Source of the DNA: VRUE01 sp963703235
Lineage (GTDB): Bacteria; Actinomycetota; Thermoleophilia; Solirubrobacterales; 70-9
Assembly (NCBI GenBank): GCA_963703235.1
Contig: OY969802.1
Coordinates: 496,001-560,000 of the forward strand
Direction of reading: 5' to 3'
Length of the DNA: 64,000 nucleotides
The notes below the pieces were generated by a model. That model was not told the origin of the DNA. It saw nothing but the letters and a program-made list of their open reading frames with translations, and made no database searches. A program made the position numbers and the translations under genes. Positions 40,798 to 49,567 of this stretch are shown one piece after another; the first letter of the stretch is position 1, and every line of letters starts with the position of its first letter.

Positions 40798-41545
40798 GCA
40801 GGGCGCGGAGGACCATCCAGGCGAAGCGGGTGTTGGTGCGGACGTAGCGCGAGGCAAGCCGGCGCGGTTCCTGCAGCAGCCGGTAGAGCCACTCCAGCCC
40901 AAGTCGCTGCATAGCCCGGGGGGCCCGCCTGGTGAGGCCTGCGATCACGTCGATCGAGCCGCCGACGCCCATCCCGAAGGCAACCCCGAGGGCTTCGCCC
41001 CGCTCGCCGAGAAAATGCTCCTTGCGCGGGGAGGGCATGGCGACGAAGAGGATGTCCGGGCGCGCGGCGCGGATCTCCCCGCAGACCTCGCCGATCTGGG
41101 AGTCGTCGAAGTAGCCGTCGCGGGTCCCGGCGACCGTCAGGCGTGGGTAGCGCTCTTGCAAACGCTCCAGCGCCCTGTCGAGCACCTCGCGCTTGGCGCC
41201 GAGCACGAAGACCCGGTAGCCGTTGCGGTCGGCCGCCGCCAGGAGTCGCTCCATCAGGTCGATGCCGGCGACGCGTTCGGGCAGGCGCACGCCGAGCAGG
41301 CGCGCGGCCCAGACGACGCTCTGTCCGTCGGCCGTGATCAGGCCGCTGTCGCGGACCATCTCGCGCAGCTCCGGATCGTCGGCCATCGTCACGAACTTCA
41401 GCGCGTTGACGCTCACCTGCTGTAGATAGCTGCCCGAAGCGATCGCCTCCTCGCAGCGGGCCACCGCTTCGTCCATGTTCACCGCGTCCACCGGGCAGCC
41501 CAGCAGGCGCAGGCGCGCGCCGCGGGGAGGCTCAGCCTGGCCCAT
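40742..41545 (-). CDS. WecG/TagA/CpsF family glycosyltransferase (GT26)
   Basis: 267 residues. Family blocks: LGCPVDAVNMDEAVARCEEAI, LITADGQSVVWAARLLGVRLPERVAGIDLMERLL, FVLGAKREVLDRALERLQERYP and PDILFVAMPSPRKEHFLGERGEALGVAFGMGVGGSIDVIAG. GT26 enzymes transfer ManNAc-type sugars (WecG uses UDP-ManNAcA) onto lipid-linked GlcNAc. With the HexNAc-type dehydrogenase at 32325 this points to a HexNAc-uronate-containing repeat unit. It is 9 bp downstream of the Wzc-like kinase. Confidence 0.88.
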   Translation of the reverse strand: MGQAEPPRGARLRLLGCPVDAVNMDEAVARCEEAIASGSYLQQVSVNALKFVTMADDPELREMVRDSGLITADGQSVVWAARLLGVRLPERVAGIDLMERLLAAADRNGYRVFVLGAKREVLDRALERLQERYPRLTVAGTRDGYFDDSQIGEVCGEIRAARPDILFVAMPSPRKEHFLGERGEALGVAFGMGVGGSIDVIAGLTRRAPRAMQRLGLEWLYRLLQEPRRLASRYVRTNTRFAWMVLRALLTRRGSAADAGVPSGPAA

Positions 41546-41554
41546 GTCCGTGCC

Positions 41555-43273
41555 TCAGCTGGAGGACTCCGGCGATTTGCCGGTGGGTGCTGGCGCGGGG
41601 GAGCCGGCGTTCGTGCCCGGGCCCTCGCTCCCGGCCGCGTCGCCGGGGAAGGTGCCAACCGGGTCCTGCGAGCGGTAGTAGCTGCTCTCCGGCGGCGGCG
41701 CCACGCCGTTGACGACCAGTCCCAAGACCGGAGCGCCGGTGTTGACCAGCTGATCGCGCAGGTTCCCTGCCGCCACCCGCGGGCTCTTCAGCAGGCGGGT
41801 CACCACGACGACGCCATCGACCCGGCTGAAGAGCGCCAGCGCATCGGCGACGACCGCCGCCGGCGGCGTGTCGACGATCACCCGGTCGTACTCCTTCTCG
41901 GCCCAGGCGAGCAGCTCGGCCATCCGCCTCGACTCGATCAGCTCGGCCGGGTTCGGCGGCAGCGGGCCAGCCGGCAACACGTCCACGCCGTGAACGCTCT
42001 GGATCGCCTGCTCGGGGCTGCTGGCGCCCGCCAGAGCCAGGCTGAGCCCGTCGTCGGAGATCGGGATGCCGCGGTTGGAAAGCATCGTCGGCCGCCTCAG
42101 GTCCGCCTCGATCAGGAGGACGCGTTCGCCGGCCCGGGCGTCGGCCAGGGCGATGTTCCAGGAGATCGTCGTCTTGCCGTCCTGCGGGGCGGCGGAGGTG
42201 ATCAGGATCGTCGAGATCTCGCGATCCACGTTGAAGTAGCGCAGGTTCGCGCGCAGCATGCGGAAGGCCTCGCCCTCCATCCCGGTCGGCGTCAGCTCCG
42301 CCCCCGGCCCGAGCTCCGGGATCGCGCGGCTCTGCGGGATCGTGCCGAGGACGGGGAGGCCGAAGACGTCCTCGACGTCGTCGATGTCCCGCACCCGCCG
42401 GTCGAGCTCTTCGCGCAGCAGGGCCAGGCCGATGCCGAGGAAGATCCCGAGCAGGAAGCCGAGCGCGACGTTGCGCACGGTCTTCGGTGACGAGGGCGAC
42501 TCCGGCGGCAGCGCCGGCTGCACCAGCTCCGCGTTGCCGGTTTGCAGCGCGCCCAGCACCTCGAGCTGGCGTTTGCGCTGTTCTAGGTCCGAGCCGACCT
42601 CGGAGGCACGCACCGCCGGCGTCAGGTCTTCGAGCTGGGCGTCGATCAAGGCCTGGGCGCGGATGACTTTCGCTCGGTCGGAGTTGCGGCGGAAGGAGAT
42701 GTACTGGCGGGCGAAGGTGTTGGCCAGCTCGGCCGCGAACTCCGGGCTCTCGTCGGTCGCTTCGACCGAGACCAGGTCGGAATCGCCCTGCGGAGTGACC
42801 TCGACCTTGTCGCTGACCTCGCTTGCCGTCAGCCCGGGTATGTCGAGCGCCTCGGCCGTGAGCACCGAGATCCGCTGCAGCGAGACGAGTTTGAGGTTGG
42901 TCTCGGCGAGGCGTTCGGGGTCGACTTCCTCGGTGAACGAGCTGCTCTGCAGCCGCTGGTCGAGGCTGGTCGACCCGAACAGCAGCGAGGCCGAAGCCGT
43001 GTACTGCGGCGTCTGCAGGAGCGAGTAGACGAGCGCCACGGCGGGCACCGTGACGATGCAGATCGCGAGCAGGAGCAGGTTGCGCCGGGCGATCGTCAGC
43101 GCGCGCCCGAAGGCGGGCCGCTCGTGGTCCCCGCCTCGCATGGGGATTCTTGCCGATGGCGGGGTGGGAGAGTTAGCCACTTGTCCGGTGGGGGTGCGTG
43201 CCTGCCTGCCGCCGCCGTTGTATCCAACGAGATCGTTTTTCCCGTTCGGCGACTTGCTTGAGGATCGGATCAT
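41555..43273 (-). CDS. Wzc-like chain-length regulator / tyrosine autokinase
   Basis: 572 residues from complement 43273; an alternative ATG at 43141 would remove a 44-residue polar leader. A Wzz domain lies between two membrane helices (about 62-82 and 272-290), with a coiled-coil middle. The cytoplasmic BY-kinase domain has Walker A APQDGKTT, Walker A' VLLIEADLRRP and Walker B DRVIVDTPP. The C-terminus is Pro/Ser/Gly-rich with only one Tyr pair (SSYYRS), fewer than the classical tyrosine cluster. It controls chain length and export of the exopolysaccharide. Confidence 0.88.
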   Translation of the reverse strand: MIRSSSKSPNGKNDLVGYNGGGRQARTPTGQVANSPTPPSARIPMRGGDHERPAFGRALTIARRNLLLLAICIVTVPAVALVYSLLQTPQYTASASLLFGSTSLDQRLQSSSFTEEVDPERLAETNLKLVSLQRISVLTAEALDIPGLTASEVSDKVEVTPQGDSDLVSVEATDESPEFAAELANTFARQYISFRRNSDRAKVIRAQALIDAQLEDLTPAVRASEVGSDLEQRKRQLEVLGALQTGNAELVQPALPPESPSSPKTVRNVALGFLLGIFLGIGLALLREELDRRVRDIDDVEDVFGLPVLGTIPQSRAIPELGPGAELTPTGMEGEAFRMLRANLRYFNVDREISTILITSAAPQDGKTTISWNIALADARAGERVLLIEADLRRPTMLSNRGIPISDDGLSLALAGASSPEQAIQSVHGVDVLPAGPLPPNPAELIESRRMAELLAWAEKEYDRVIVDTPPAAVVADALALFSRVDGVVVVTRLLKSPRVAAGNLRDQLVNTGAPVLGLVVNGVAPPPESSYYRSQDPVGTFPGDAAGSEGPGTNAGSPAPAPTGKSPESSS

Positions 43274-43333
43274 GATAGCTGGCGGGTCGGGGGTAATCGG
43301 AGGCTGCGGACGGGCGTGCGACGGCCGTTGCGC

Positions 43334-44805
43334 TCAGTAGGCGCCCCTGCCCGAGAGGACCGCTGGCAGGGTGGCGAAAAGGATCTCGATGTCGCGGGCC
43401 AGGGACCAGCCGGCGACGTACTGGTAGTCGAAGCGGACCATCTCCTGAAAGGGGCTCTGCGAGCGGCCGTAGATCTGCCAGGGGCCGGTCAGGCCGGGGC
43501 GCAGCTCCAGCCGCCGCAGGTGCCAGTGCTCGTCGAGCGCGTCGGTCTCGGGGAAGATCAGCGGCCGCGGCCCGACCAGGCTCATCTCGCCCTTCAGCAC
43601 GTTGAACAGCTGCGGCAGCTCGTCCAGCGAGTAGCGGCGGATGAAACGCCCGACCTTGGTCACCCGCGGGTCCTCGCGGATCTTGAACATCACCCCGTCG
43701 CCGGCTTCGTTGAGGGACTCCACCTCGGCCTTGCGCTTGTCGGCGTCGGTGTACATCGACCTGAACTTGATCAGCTTGAAGCTGGAGCGTTGGCGCCCCG
43801 CTCGTGGCTGCCGGAAGAAGACCGGGCCGCGGGACTCGAGCTTGATCGCGATTGCGATCGCGATCAGCAGCGGCGACAGCAGCGTTAGCGCAACGAAGGA
43901 CCCGACCACGTCGAGGGCACGCTTGGCGGCCATCGAGGCGGAGGACAGGTGGGCGGCGCCGATCGACAGCACCGGCAGCCCGCCGACCTGGTCGAGCGCC
44001 CGGACGCCGTCGAGGAACTCGAAGAGGCGCGGGACGACATCGATCGCCACGCCGGCGTCGCGGCAGGCCCGGATCGACTCCAGCAGCTGCTCGTGGCTGG
44101 CGCGCGAGAAGGCGATGATGACGCGGTCGATCTGCTGTTCGGCGATGATCGCGTCGAGGTCGCTGAACCTGCCCAGCCAGGGCAGTTCGGGAGTGCCGAC
44201 GTCATGCACCTCGTCGTCGACCATTCCCACCGCGACGAGGCCGAACTGCTCGTTGTTCTCGAGCTTCTTCACGACCTGCCCGGCGACCACGCCCGAGCCG
44301 AGGACCAGGGTGCGCTGGCGCAGCTCCGGGGTGCGATGGAGCCCGGCCCGCACGGTGGTCCTGGCGACCGCGGCGAAGGCGGCAGTTCCGGCCACAGTGA
44401 GGAAGGTGAGGGGCACGACCTCGTGCAGCCCGACCAGGGCGGCGAAGCCGAACAGGGGCCAGGTGATCAGCATTACCGCGACGAAGGCCCGCGGCAGCTC
44501 GGAGATCGCCGATGCCCAGGCGGTCAGCTGATCGCTGCGGTAGAGGCCGATGCTGAAGGCCATCGCGGGCCAGATCGCGCCGGCGAACAGCAGGTAGGCG
44601 AAGCTCGCGGCCGGGGGGAGGCCTGTCCCAGGACCAGGAGGACGATCGCGGCAGCGATCAGTGCCGCCAGCATGTCACCCATCGCCAGCATCCTCGCCAG
44701 CACCGATCCCCTGCGGCGAGCCCGTTCGCGGGCGTCCTGGTTGGCGGCGGTCGCCAGCTCCACCGGGCGGTCGGCAGTGGACTGGGTGACGGTTGAGCTC
44801 TCCAT
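43334..44805 (-). CDS. polyprenyl glycosylphosphotransferase (priming sugar transferase), frameshifted
   Basis: The main frame (complement 43334-44563 and in-frame upstream to about 44620) encodes the CoA-binding-like middle (LVLGSGVVAGQVVKKLENNE) and the catalytic bacterial sugar-transferase domain (KRALDVVGSFVALTLLSPLLIAIAIAIKLESRGPVFFRQPRAGR, FRSMYTDAD, YSLDELPQLFNVLKGEMSLVGPRPL, RPGLTGPWQI). The N-terminal helices (MESSTVTQST... MLAMGDMLAALIAAAIVLLVLG) are in another frame. The two meet at a run of six C on the coding strand (44613-44618); one more C would join them. It would attach the first sugar-phosphate to undecaprenyl phosphate. Confidence 0.8.
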
Positions 44806-45086
44806 GGTTTTGGGTCCGGTCAGGACGATTCGGTTGACATCGCAGGGGGGAGGGGGGTCTCGCTCCATATGCCGAGTCTTTCGATGGTCGGACTCTGGGA
44901 AGAGGACGGCTTACGTCGTGACGCGGACGCCGTGCTCCAAAGCGGCGCAGCGACTGACGCTCGGTTGTACAAGCCTAGAAAATAGAGAGAAAGCGGGGAA
45001 ATCTCCATAGCGATCAACAATTCGACAACATCGACACAATTCACGATGTCGGCAACGACGCTTGCATAGGGTTGTGGGGGACCAGG

Positions 45087-45106
45087 GGTCGGACGGATGT
45101 CCGACC
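45087..45106. promoter_or_regulatory. candidate operator, site 1
   Basis: GGTCGGAC-GGAT-GTCCGACC is a perfect 8-bp inverted repeat with a 4-base centre. On the minus strand its core reads GGACATCCGTCC. Related sequences lie upstream of two lyase genes (46453 and 49568), and a partial match (GGACATCTGTAC) is at complement 45158-45169. Confidence 0.5.
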
Positions 45107-45123
45107 ATTAGCTGAGACACATG

Positions 45124-45156
45124 AATCGCCCTTCTGTAGCGGTGCGAGGGGCGATT
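45124..45156. terminator. hairpin downstream of the first lyase gene
   Basis: AATCGCCC (45124-45131) pairs with GGGCGATT (45149-45156) across a 17-nt loop. It lies 18 bp beyond the 3' end of the lyase gene at 45174. No good T run on the minus strand, so its terminator function is uncertain. Confidence 0.35.
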
Positions 45157-45173
45157 TTGTACAGATGTCCGCT

Positions 45174-46397
45174 TCAGCCTGCCGCGGCGACCGCGGCAAG
45201 GCTGGTGCCGACCACGATCCCGTCGTGTTCGACGACGCTGGTGCCGGTGCTCGACTTGGAGCGGTAGATGCCGGCCTTGATGTAGGTCTGGGCGACCTGG
45301 ATCGTTTCGCCGTACATCCGTTTCTGCCCGTTCAGCAGCGTCTGCTGAACCCCGTCGAGCCAGACTTCGACGAAGCCCTTGCTCGAGTCCTGGGAGAGGT
45401 AGACGCGGTAGACCAGGTCGTACCAGCGGCCGGTCTGCAGGGCGGCGCCCTTCCAGTACATCGGCGAGCTGTCGCCGGCGCCCAGCTTCAGCGCGCGGTT
45501 GTTGTCGAGGAAGACGGCGATGCCGGGCGAGCCGGGCCAGTTCTCCTCGTGCAGCTGCTGGACGATCTGCCAGGGCGCCGAGTAGGTGTTGGTGCTGGGG
45601 ACGCGGATCGCGTTGCGGATGTAGAGATCCTGGCCCTCGTCGAAGGTCGGGCCGGAGACCTCGGAGCGCTCCGAGCCGGTGTCGGGCTCGACGTCGCCGT
45701 CGCGGACTTCGAAGCGCGCCGCCTGGGCGCCCTCGAAGGCGCCGCTCGAGAACAGCGTCGCGCGGGAGAGGAGGGACTGGACGTACCAGCCGTTGAAGCC
45801 GCCGTCGAAATCGCCGCGGAAAAGGACTTTGCCGGTCGGAGCGGGCGCTGGCGCTGGCTCGGGGGCAGGGGCCTGCTCCGGGGCGGGCTCGGGCGTCGGC
45901 TCGGGGACCGGGGTCGCCTGTGGCTCGGGGGTGGGCGTCGGCTCCGGCTCGGGGGCGGGCTCGGGCTCCGGAGTCGGCTCGGGCACGGGCGCCGGTTCGG
46001 GGGAGGGTGCCGGCTTGTCGCGCTTGCGTCCCCGTTCCTTCGTCGCCGACCGGCGCGAGACCCGGATCAGGCGCTTGGCGCGGACGACCCGGCCGCTCTC
46101 GTGCGTCGCCTTGACGACGAGCGCGTGGCTACCGCTCGCGAGTCCCGCCGTGCTCAGGTAGCCGCTGGGGCCGAACTGCCAGCTTGGCGACTCGTCGACC
46201 CAGCGGCGCTTGCCGTCCACGTAGAAGGCGACCCTCTCGACAGCGTCGCCGGTGCGAACCGCGACAGGGGCGTTCTGCGGCGCCTCCACGCTCGTCGGGG
46301 CGACGATCTTCACAGCGCCGTCGGCGCCGGCCGGAGCGCCCCCGAGGAGCGCCAGCAGCAGGGCCAGGGTCGCGGAGACATGGACCAGGTTCCTCAT
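45174..46397 (-). CDS. secreted jelly-roll polysaccharide lyase 1, with Ig-like domain and Pro-rich linker
   Basis: 407 residues from MRNLVHVSATLALLLALLGG (signal peptide). Residues about 27-115 look like a bacterial Ig-like domain (VEAPQNAPVAVRTGDAVERVAFYVDGKRRW... SHALVVKATHESGRVVRAKR). A long Pro/Glu linker (PEPxPEP repeats) follows. The C-terminal 215 residues are a concanavalin-like lyase domain related to the heparin lyase I / PL7-type fold, with ERSEVSGP, WQIVQQLHEENW and YIKAGIYRS, counterparts of the RTEL, QIH and YFKAG catalytic motifs. It probably depolymerises a uronic-acid polymer outside the cell. First of four tandem paralogues. Confidence 0.8.
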   Translation of the reverse strand: MRNLVHVSATLALLLALLGGAPAGADGAVKIVAPTSVEAPQNAPVAVRTGDAVERVAFYVDGKRRWVDESPSWQFGPSGYLSTAGLASGSHALVVKATHESGRVVRAKRLIRVSRRSATKERGRKRDKPAPSPEPAPVPEPTPEPEPAPEPEPTPTPEPQATPVPEPTPEPAPEQAPAPEPAPAPAPTGKVLFRGDFDGGFNGWYVQSLLSRATLFSSGAFEGAQAARFEVRDGDVEPDTGSERSEVSGPTFDEGQDLYIRNAIRVPSTNTYSAPWQIVQQLHEENWPGSPGIAVFLDNNRALKLGAGDSSPMYWKGAALQTGRWYDLVYRVYLSQDSSKGFVEVWLDGVQQTLLNGQKRMYGETIQVAQTYIKAGIYRSKSSTGTSVVEHDGIVVGTSLAAVAAAG

Positions 46398-46452
46398 GGG
46401 GAGAACTGGTCGTCTCCGATCGGCCCGCCCGCAAGCCCTCACAGGTCCGCGT

Positions 46453-46466
46453 TGGACGTATGTCCA
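46453..46466. promoter_or_regulatory. candidate operator, site 2
   Basis: TGGAC-GTAT-GTCCA is a perfect 5-bp inverted repeat about 56 bp upstream of the lyase-1 start. On the minus strand it reads GGACATACGTCC, one base different from site 1. Confidence 0.5.
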
Positions 46467-46483
46467 TGGTGTGCTGGCGGCGC

Positions 46484-47665
46484 TCAGCCGTTGACTACGG
46501 CGGCAAGGCTGGTGCCGATCACGATCGTGTCGTGTTCGACGATGCTGGTCCCGGTCGTCGATTTGGAGCGGTAGATGCCGGCCTTGATGTAGGTCTGCGG
46601 CGCCTGGATCGTCCGCCCGTACATCCGCGTCTCGCCGTTGGCGAGGGTCTGCTGAACCCCGTCGAGCCAGACTTCGACGAAGCCTTTGCTCGGGTCCTGG
46701 GAGAGGTTGACGCGGTAGATCAGGTCGTACCAGCGGTCCGGTTCCAGGATGGCGCTCTGCCAGTAGGTCGGAGGGGGGTCCCCGGCGCCGAGTTTCAGCG
46801 ACGGTTTGTTGTCGAGGAAGACGGCGATGCCGGGCGAGCCGCCCCAGTCCTCCTCGTGCAGCTGCTGGACGATCTGCCAGGGCGCCGAGTAGGTGTTGGT
46901 GCTGGGGAAGCGGATCGCGTCGCGGATGAAGAGGTCTTCGCCCTCGTTGAACGTGGGCCCGGAGACCTCGGAGCGCTCCGAGCCGGTGTCGGGCTCGACG
47001 TCGCCGTCGCGGACTTCGAAGCGGACCGAACGGCTCCCTTCGAATGGGTCGTTGGCGGTGGTGGTGACGCGTCCTGGCAGCGACTGGACGTACCAGCCGC
47101 TGAACCCGGTCGAGTCGAAGGTCGCTTTGAAGAGGACCCGGCCGTCGTCGGGCGGCGCAGGCGGCGGCTCGGGGGTGGGCTCGGGCTCGGGCGGGGGGCT
47201 CGGCTCGGGCGAAGGCGCCGGGTCGGGGTTCGTGGGCGGCGCGGGCGGATCCGGTTGCGGCGCTGGCGCCGGCGGAGGATCGGATGCTGGCGGAGGATCG
47301 GACGCCGGCGGAATCGGCGGCTCCGCCTTTGCGCTTGGCGTCACCGCTGCGACCAGCTGTCCGCTGCTGCCTGGATCCGAGTTAGGAGGCGCCGGTACTT
47401 CAGGGGCTCGAACCGTGCGTCCAACCGACGCCTGCTGCGCGATGCGAGCACGGTGCTCGCCCGGGGCGACGCGCCCGCCGGCGAGGCCGCGGCGGTGATC
47501 CGCGCGACGCTCCTCGTCGACTCCCCGCGCCGCCGGCGCGGCGCCGCGGGTGTCGAGGATCGTCGGCGCCAGGACCAGCGCCCCCAGCAGCGTCGCCAGC
47601 GCAAGGGCCGCAAGGCCGAGGAGGAGACGGCCCGAATCCCTGAGTTTGGTCACCAAGTCCCGCAT
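46484..47665 (-). CDS. jelly-roll polysaccharide lyase 2, membrane-anchored with Pro-rich linker
   Basis: 393 residues from MRDLVTKLRDSGRLLLGLAALALATLLGALV, an uncleaved-looking N-terminal helix that may anchor the protein. An Arg-rich then Pro/Asp-rich linker (about 35-175, PPASDPPPASDPPPAPAPQPDPP...) leads to the lyase domain, with ERSEVSGP, WQIVQQLHEEDW and YIKAGIYRS intact. The domain is about 70-80 percent identical by eye to lyase 1, so this is a recent duplication with exchange of the N-terminal part. A Pro-rich stalk would hold the enzyme away from the membrane. Same direction as its neighbours. Confidence 0.8.
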   Translation of the reverse strand: MRDLVTKLRDSGRLLLGLAALALATLLGALVLAPTILDTRGAAPAARGVDEERRADHRRGLAGGRVAPGEHRARIAQQASVGRTVRAPEVPAPPNSDPGSSGQLVAAVTPSAKAEPPIPPASDPPPASDPPPAPAPQPDPPAPPTNPDPAPSPEPSPPPEPEPTPEPPPAPPDDGRVLFKATFDSTGFSGWYVQSLPGRVTTTANDPFEGSRSVRFEVRDGDVEPDTGSERSEVSGPTFNEGEDLFIRDAIRFPSTNTYSAPWQIVQQLHEEDWGGSPGIAVFLDNKPSLKLGAGDPPPTYWQSAILEPDRWYDLIYRVNLSQDPSKGFVEVWLDGVQQTLANGETRMYGRTIQAPQTYIKAGIYRSKSTTGTSIVEHDTIVIGTSLAAVVNG

Positions 47666-47813
47666 GTGGCAACTCCGCCCTTCGACCCTTCGACTGGGGT
47701 GCAGTCCGCAGAACGGACCGCAATGAGTGTAGGCGCTACTCAAACATTCGTCGAGTTCACTACCCGGGTGCAGGCGGGGAGGAACCCCCAATTGCCGCCG
47801 ATTGACTCGGCGC

Positions 47814-48473
47814 TCAGCCGGCCCTGACCGCGGCGAGGCTGGTGCCGATCGCGATCGCGTCGTGTTCGACGACGCTGGTGCCCACGCTCGACCGCCCTCG
47901 ATAGATGCCGGCCTTGATGTAGGCCCGAGGGGCCTGGATCGTCCGCCCGTACATCCGGAGACGGCTGTTTGCCAAGACCCGCTGGACCCCGTCGAGCCAG
48001 ACTTCGACGAAGCCGACCTGGGGGTTGCGCGAGAGGCGCACGCGGTAGACCAGTTCGTACCAGCGGTTGGGCTGCAGCCTGGGCCCGTGCCAGAACATCG
48101 GTGAGCTGTCGCCGGCGCCCAGCTTCAGCGAGCGGTTGTTTTCGAGGAAGACGGCGATGCCCGGCGACCCACTCCAGTCCTCCTCGTGCAGCTGCTGCAC
48201 GATTTGCCACGGCACCCGGTACGCGTTCCCCGACGGCACCCGAATCGCGTCGCGGATGTAGAGATCCTGGCCGCGGTGGAGGGTCGGGCCGGAGACCTCG
48301 GAGCGCTCGGAGCCGGTGTCGGGCTCGACGTCACCGTTGCGGACTTCGAAACGCGCGGCGACGGTGCCCTCGAAGGGGGTGAACGAGGGCCGGGCGCGAC
48401 CGGGCAGGGACTGCAAGTGCCACCCCTCGGATTCGCGCTCGAAGCTTTCGCTGAAGAGGACTTGGCCGCTCAC
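47814..48473 (-). CDS. jelly-roll polysaccharide lyase 3 (minimal form)
   Basis: 219 residues from GTG complement 48471-48473, consisting only of the lyase domain: ERSEVSGP, WQIVQQLHEEDW and YIKAGIYRG are present. Upstream in the same frame the DNA encodes IRRSTPLLLGLLALTLALPAQPA, a convincing signal peptide. No ATG/GTG/TTG precedes it before the in-frame stop; the nearest candidate is ATC at complement 48540-48542. Either a non-standard start is used or the export signal has been lost. The 148-bp gap toward lyase 2 holds no other gene. Confidence 0.75.
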   Translation of the reverse strand: MSGQVLFSESFERESEGWHLQSLPGRARPSFTPFEGTVAARFEVRNGDVEPDTGSERSEVSGPTLHRGQDLYIRDAIRVPSGNAYRVPWQIVQQLHEEDWSGSPGIAVFLENNRSLKLGAGDSSPMFWHGPRLQPNRWYELVYRVRLSRNPQVGFVEVWLDGVQRVLANSRLRMYGRTIQAPRAYIKAGIYRGRSSVGTSVVEHDAIAIGTSLAAVRAG

Positions 48474-48555
48474 CGCAGGCTGGGCCGGCAGCGCCAGCGT
48501 CAGCGCCAGCAGGCCTAAGAGGAGTGGGGTCGATCGCCTGATCTGGGAAAGGTAC

Positions 48556-49515
48556 TCAGCCGGTCACCGTGGCGAGGCTGGTTCCGACGAGGAGCTGGTC
48601 GTGCTCGACCACGCTGGTGCCGGTGCTGGAGCGGCTGCGGTAGATGCCGGCCTTGAGATAGGTCTGCGGGGTTTGGATGGTTTCGCCGTAGGCCCGCGTT
48701 TGGCCGTTCTCCAGGGTCTGCTGGGCTCCGTCGAGCCAGACTTCGACGAAGCCGGCTCCGGAGTCCTGCGAGAGGTAGACGCGGTAGACCAGGTCGTACC
48801 AGCGGTCCCTTTGGAGCGCACCGCTGTCCCAGTAGGTGGCGTCGCCGTCGCCGCGGCCGAGCCTCAGTGAGCCGTCGGACTCGAGGAAGACCGCGATGCC
48901 GGGCGAGCCGTCCCAGTCCTCCTCGTGCAGCTGCTGGATGATCTGCCAGGGGCCGTCGTAAGTCGAGGAGCCGGGGACGCGGAAGGCGTTGCGGAAGTAG
49001 AGATCCTGGCCCTCGTCGAAGGTCGGGCCCGATACCTCGGAGCGCTCCGAGCCGGTCTCCGGCTCGACGTCTCCGTCCTGCACCTCGAAGCGGGCCGCGC
49101 CGCCGCCCTGGAAGGCGCCGGTCGAGAAGAGGTTTGCCCGCGAGGAGATCGACTGCACATGCCAGCCGTCGAAGCCGGACTCGAAGTCGCCGCGAAAGAG
49201 GAGGCCGGAGCTGGCCGCGGTCTTCCTCCTGCCCGTCAGCGCGATCTGGTTCTCGACCGCGTGACGGCGCTTGCGCCGCAGTGCCGCCAGGCGCCGCCGC
49301 TTGGCGCGCAGGACCCGCTGCCGCCGCTTCGCCTGACGCGCCTGGCGCCGTTGCACTGCGCGGGTGGCCACTCGGTCGCCGCGGTCGGCGCCGCGGACCT
49401 GCTTGCCGTGGGCGGCGCCGGTCTCGGCCCCGGCGGTCGCTGCCGCGCCGCCGCACAGCGCGAAAACAGAGACGACGAGGAGGACGAGGAGTCGACTGAG
49501 GCCGGCACGTTGCAT
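48556..49515 (-). CDS. secreted jelly-roll polysaccharide lyase 4 with Arg/Lys-rich linker
   Basis: 319 residues. A signal peptide (MQRAGLSRLLVLLVVSVFALCGG, cleavage near ATAGA) precedes a strongly basic helix-like linker at about residues 48-95 (RRQARQAKRRQRVLRAKRRR and onward) and then the lyase domain with ERSEVSGP, WQIIQQLHEEDW and YLKAGIYRS. The basic linker, absent in the paralogues, would bind a polyanionic glycan. It is the farthest upstream of the four minus-strand lyase genes. A candidate operator lies about 55 bp upstream of its start. Confidence 0.8.
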   Translation of the reverse strand: MQRAGLSRLLVLLVVSVFALCGGAAATAGAETGAAHGKQVRGADRGDRVATRAVQRRQARQAKRRQRVLRAKRRRLAALRRKRRHAVENQIALTGRRKTAASSGLLFRGDFESGFDGWHVQSISSRANLFSTGAFQGGGAARFEVQDGDVEPETGSERSEVSGPTFDEGQDLYFRNAFRVPGSSTYDGPWQIIQQLHEEDWDGSPGIAVFLESDGSLRLGRGDGDATYWDSGALQRDRWYDLVYRVYLSQDSGAGFVEVWLDGAQQTLENGQTRAYGETIQTPQTYLKAGIYRSRSSTGTSVVEHDQLLVGTSLATVTG

Positions 49516-49567
49516 GTTGCCGGGGTCGGGTCCAGCGCGGACTTGGTTGACCGCGCGTCAAGTTGAC

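Larger units (their letters stand above)
44806..45173. other. 368-bp intergenic region between the sugar transferase and the lyase cluster
   Basis: I see no coding sequence here. The region is AT-richer than its surroundings (about 44960-45065). It holds the GGTCGGAC-GGAT-GTCCGACC palindrome and an AATCGCCC..GGGCGATT hairpin, and probably carries the promoter of the Wzc/sugar-transferase unit. Confidence 0.5.

Noticed and set aside
44820..45120. Short open frames in the gap before lyase 1
   Set aside because: No ribosome-binding sites, no motifs, and base composition unlike the coding regions; the stretch looks regulatory.
45174..49515. Naming the four lyases heparin lyases outright
   Set aside because: The jelly-roll motifs are shared by alginate, glucuronan and heparin lyases; substrate cannot be fixed from sequence.
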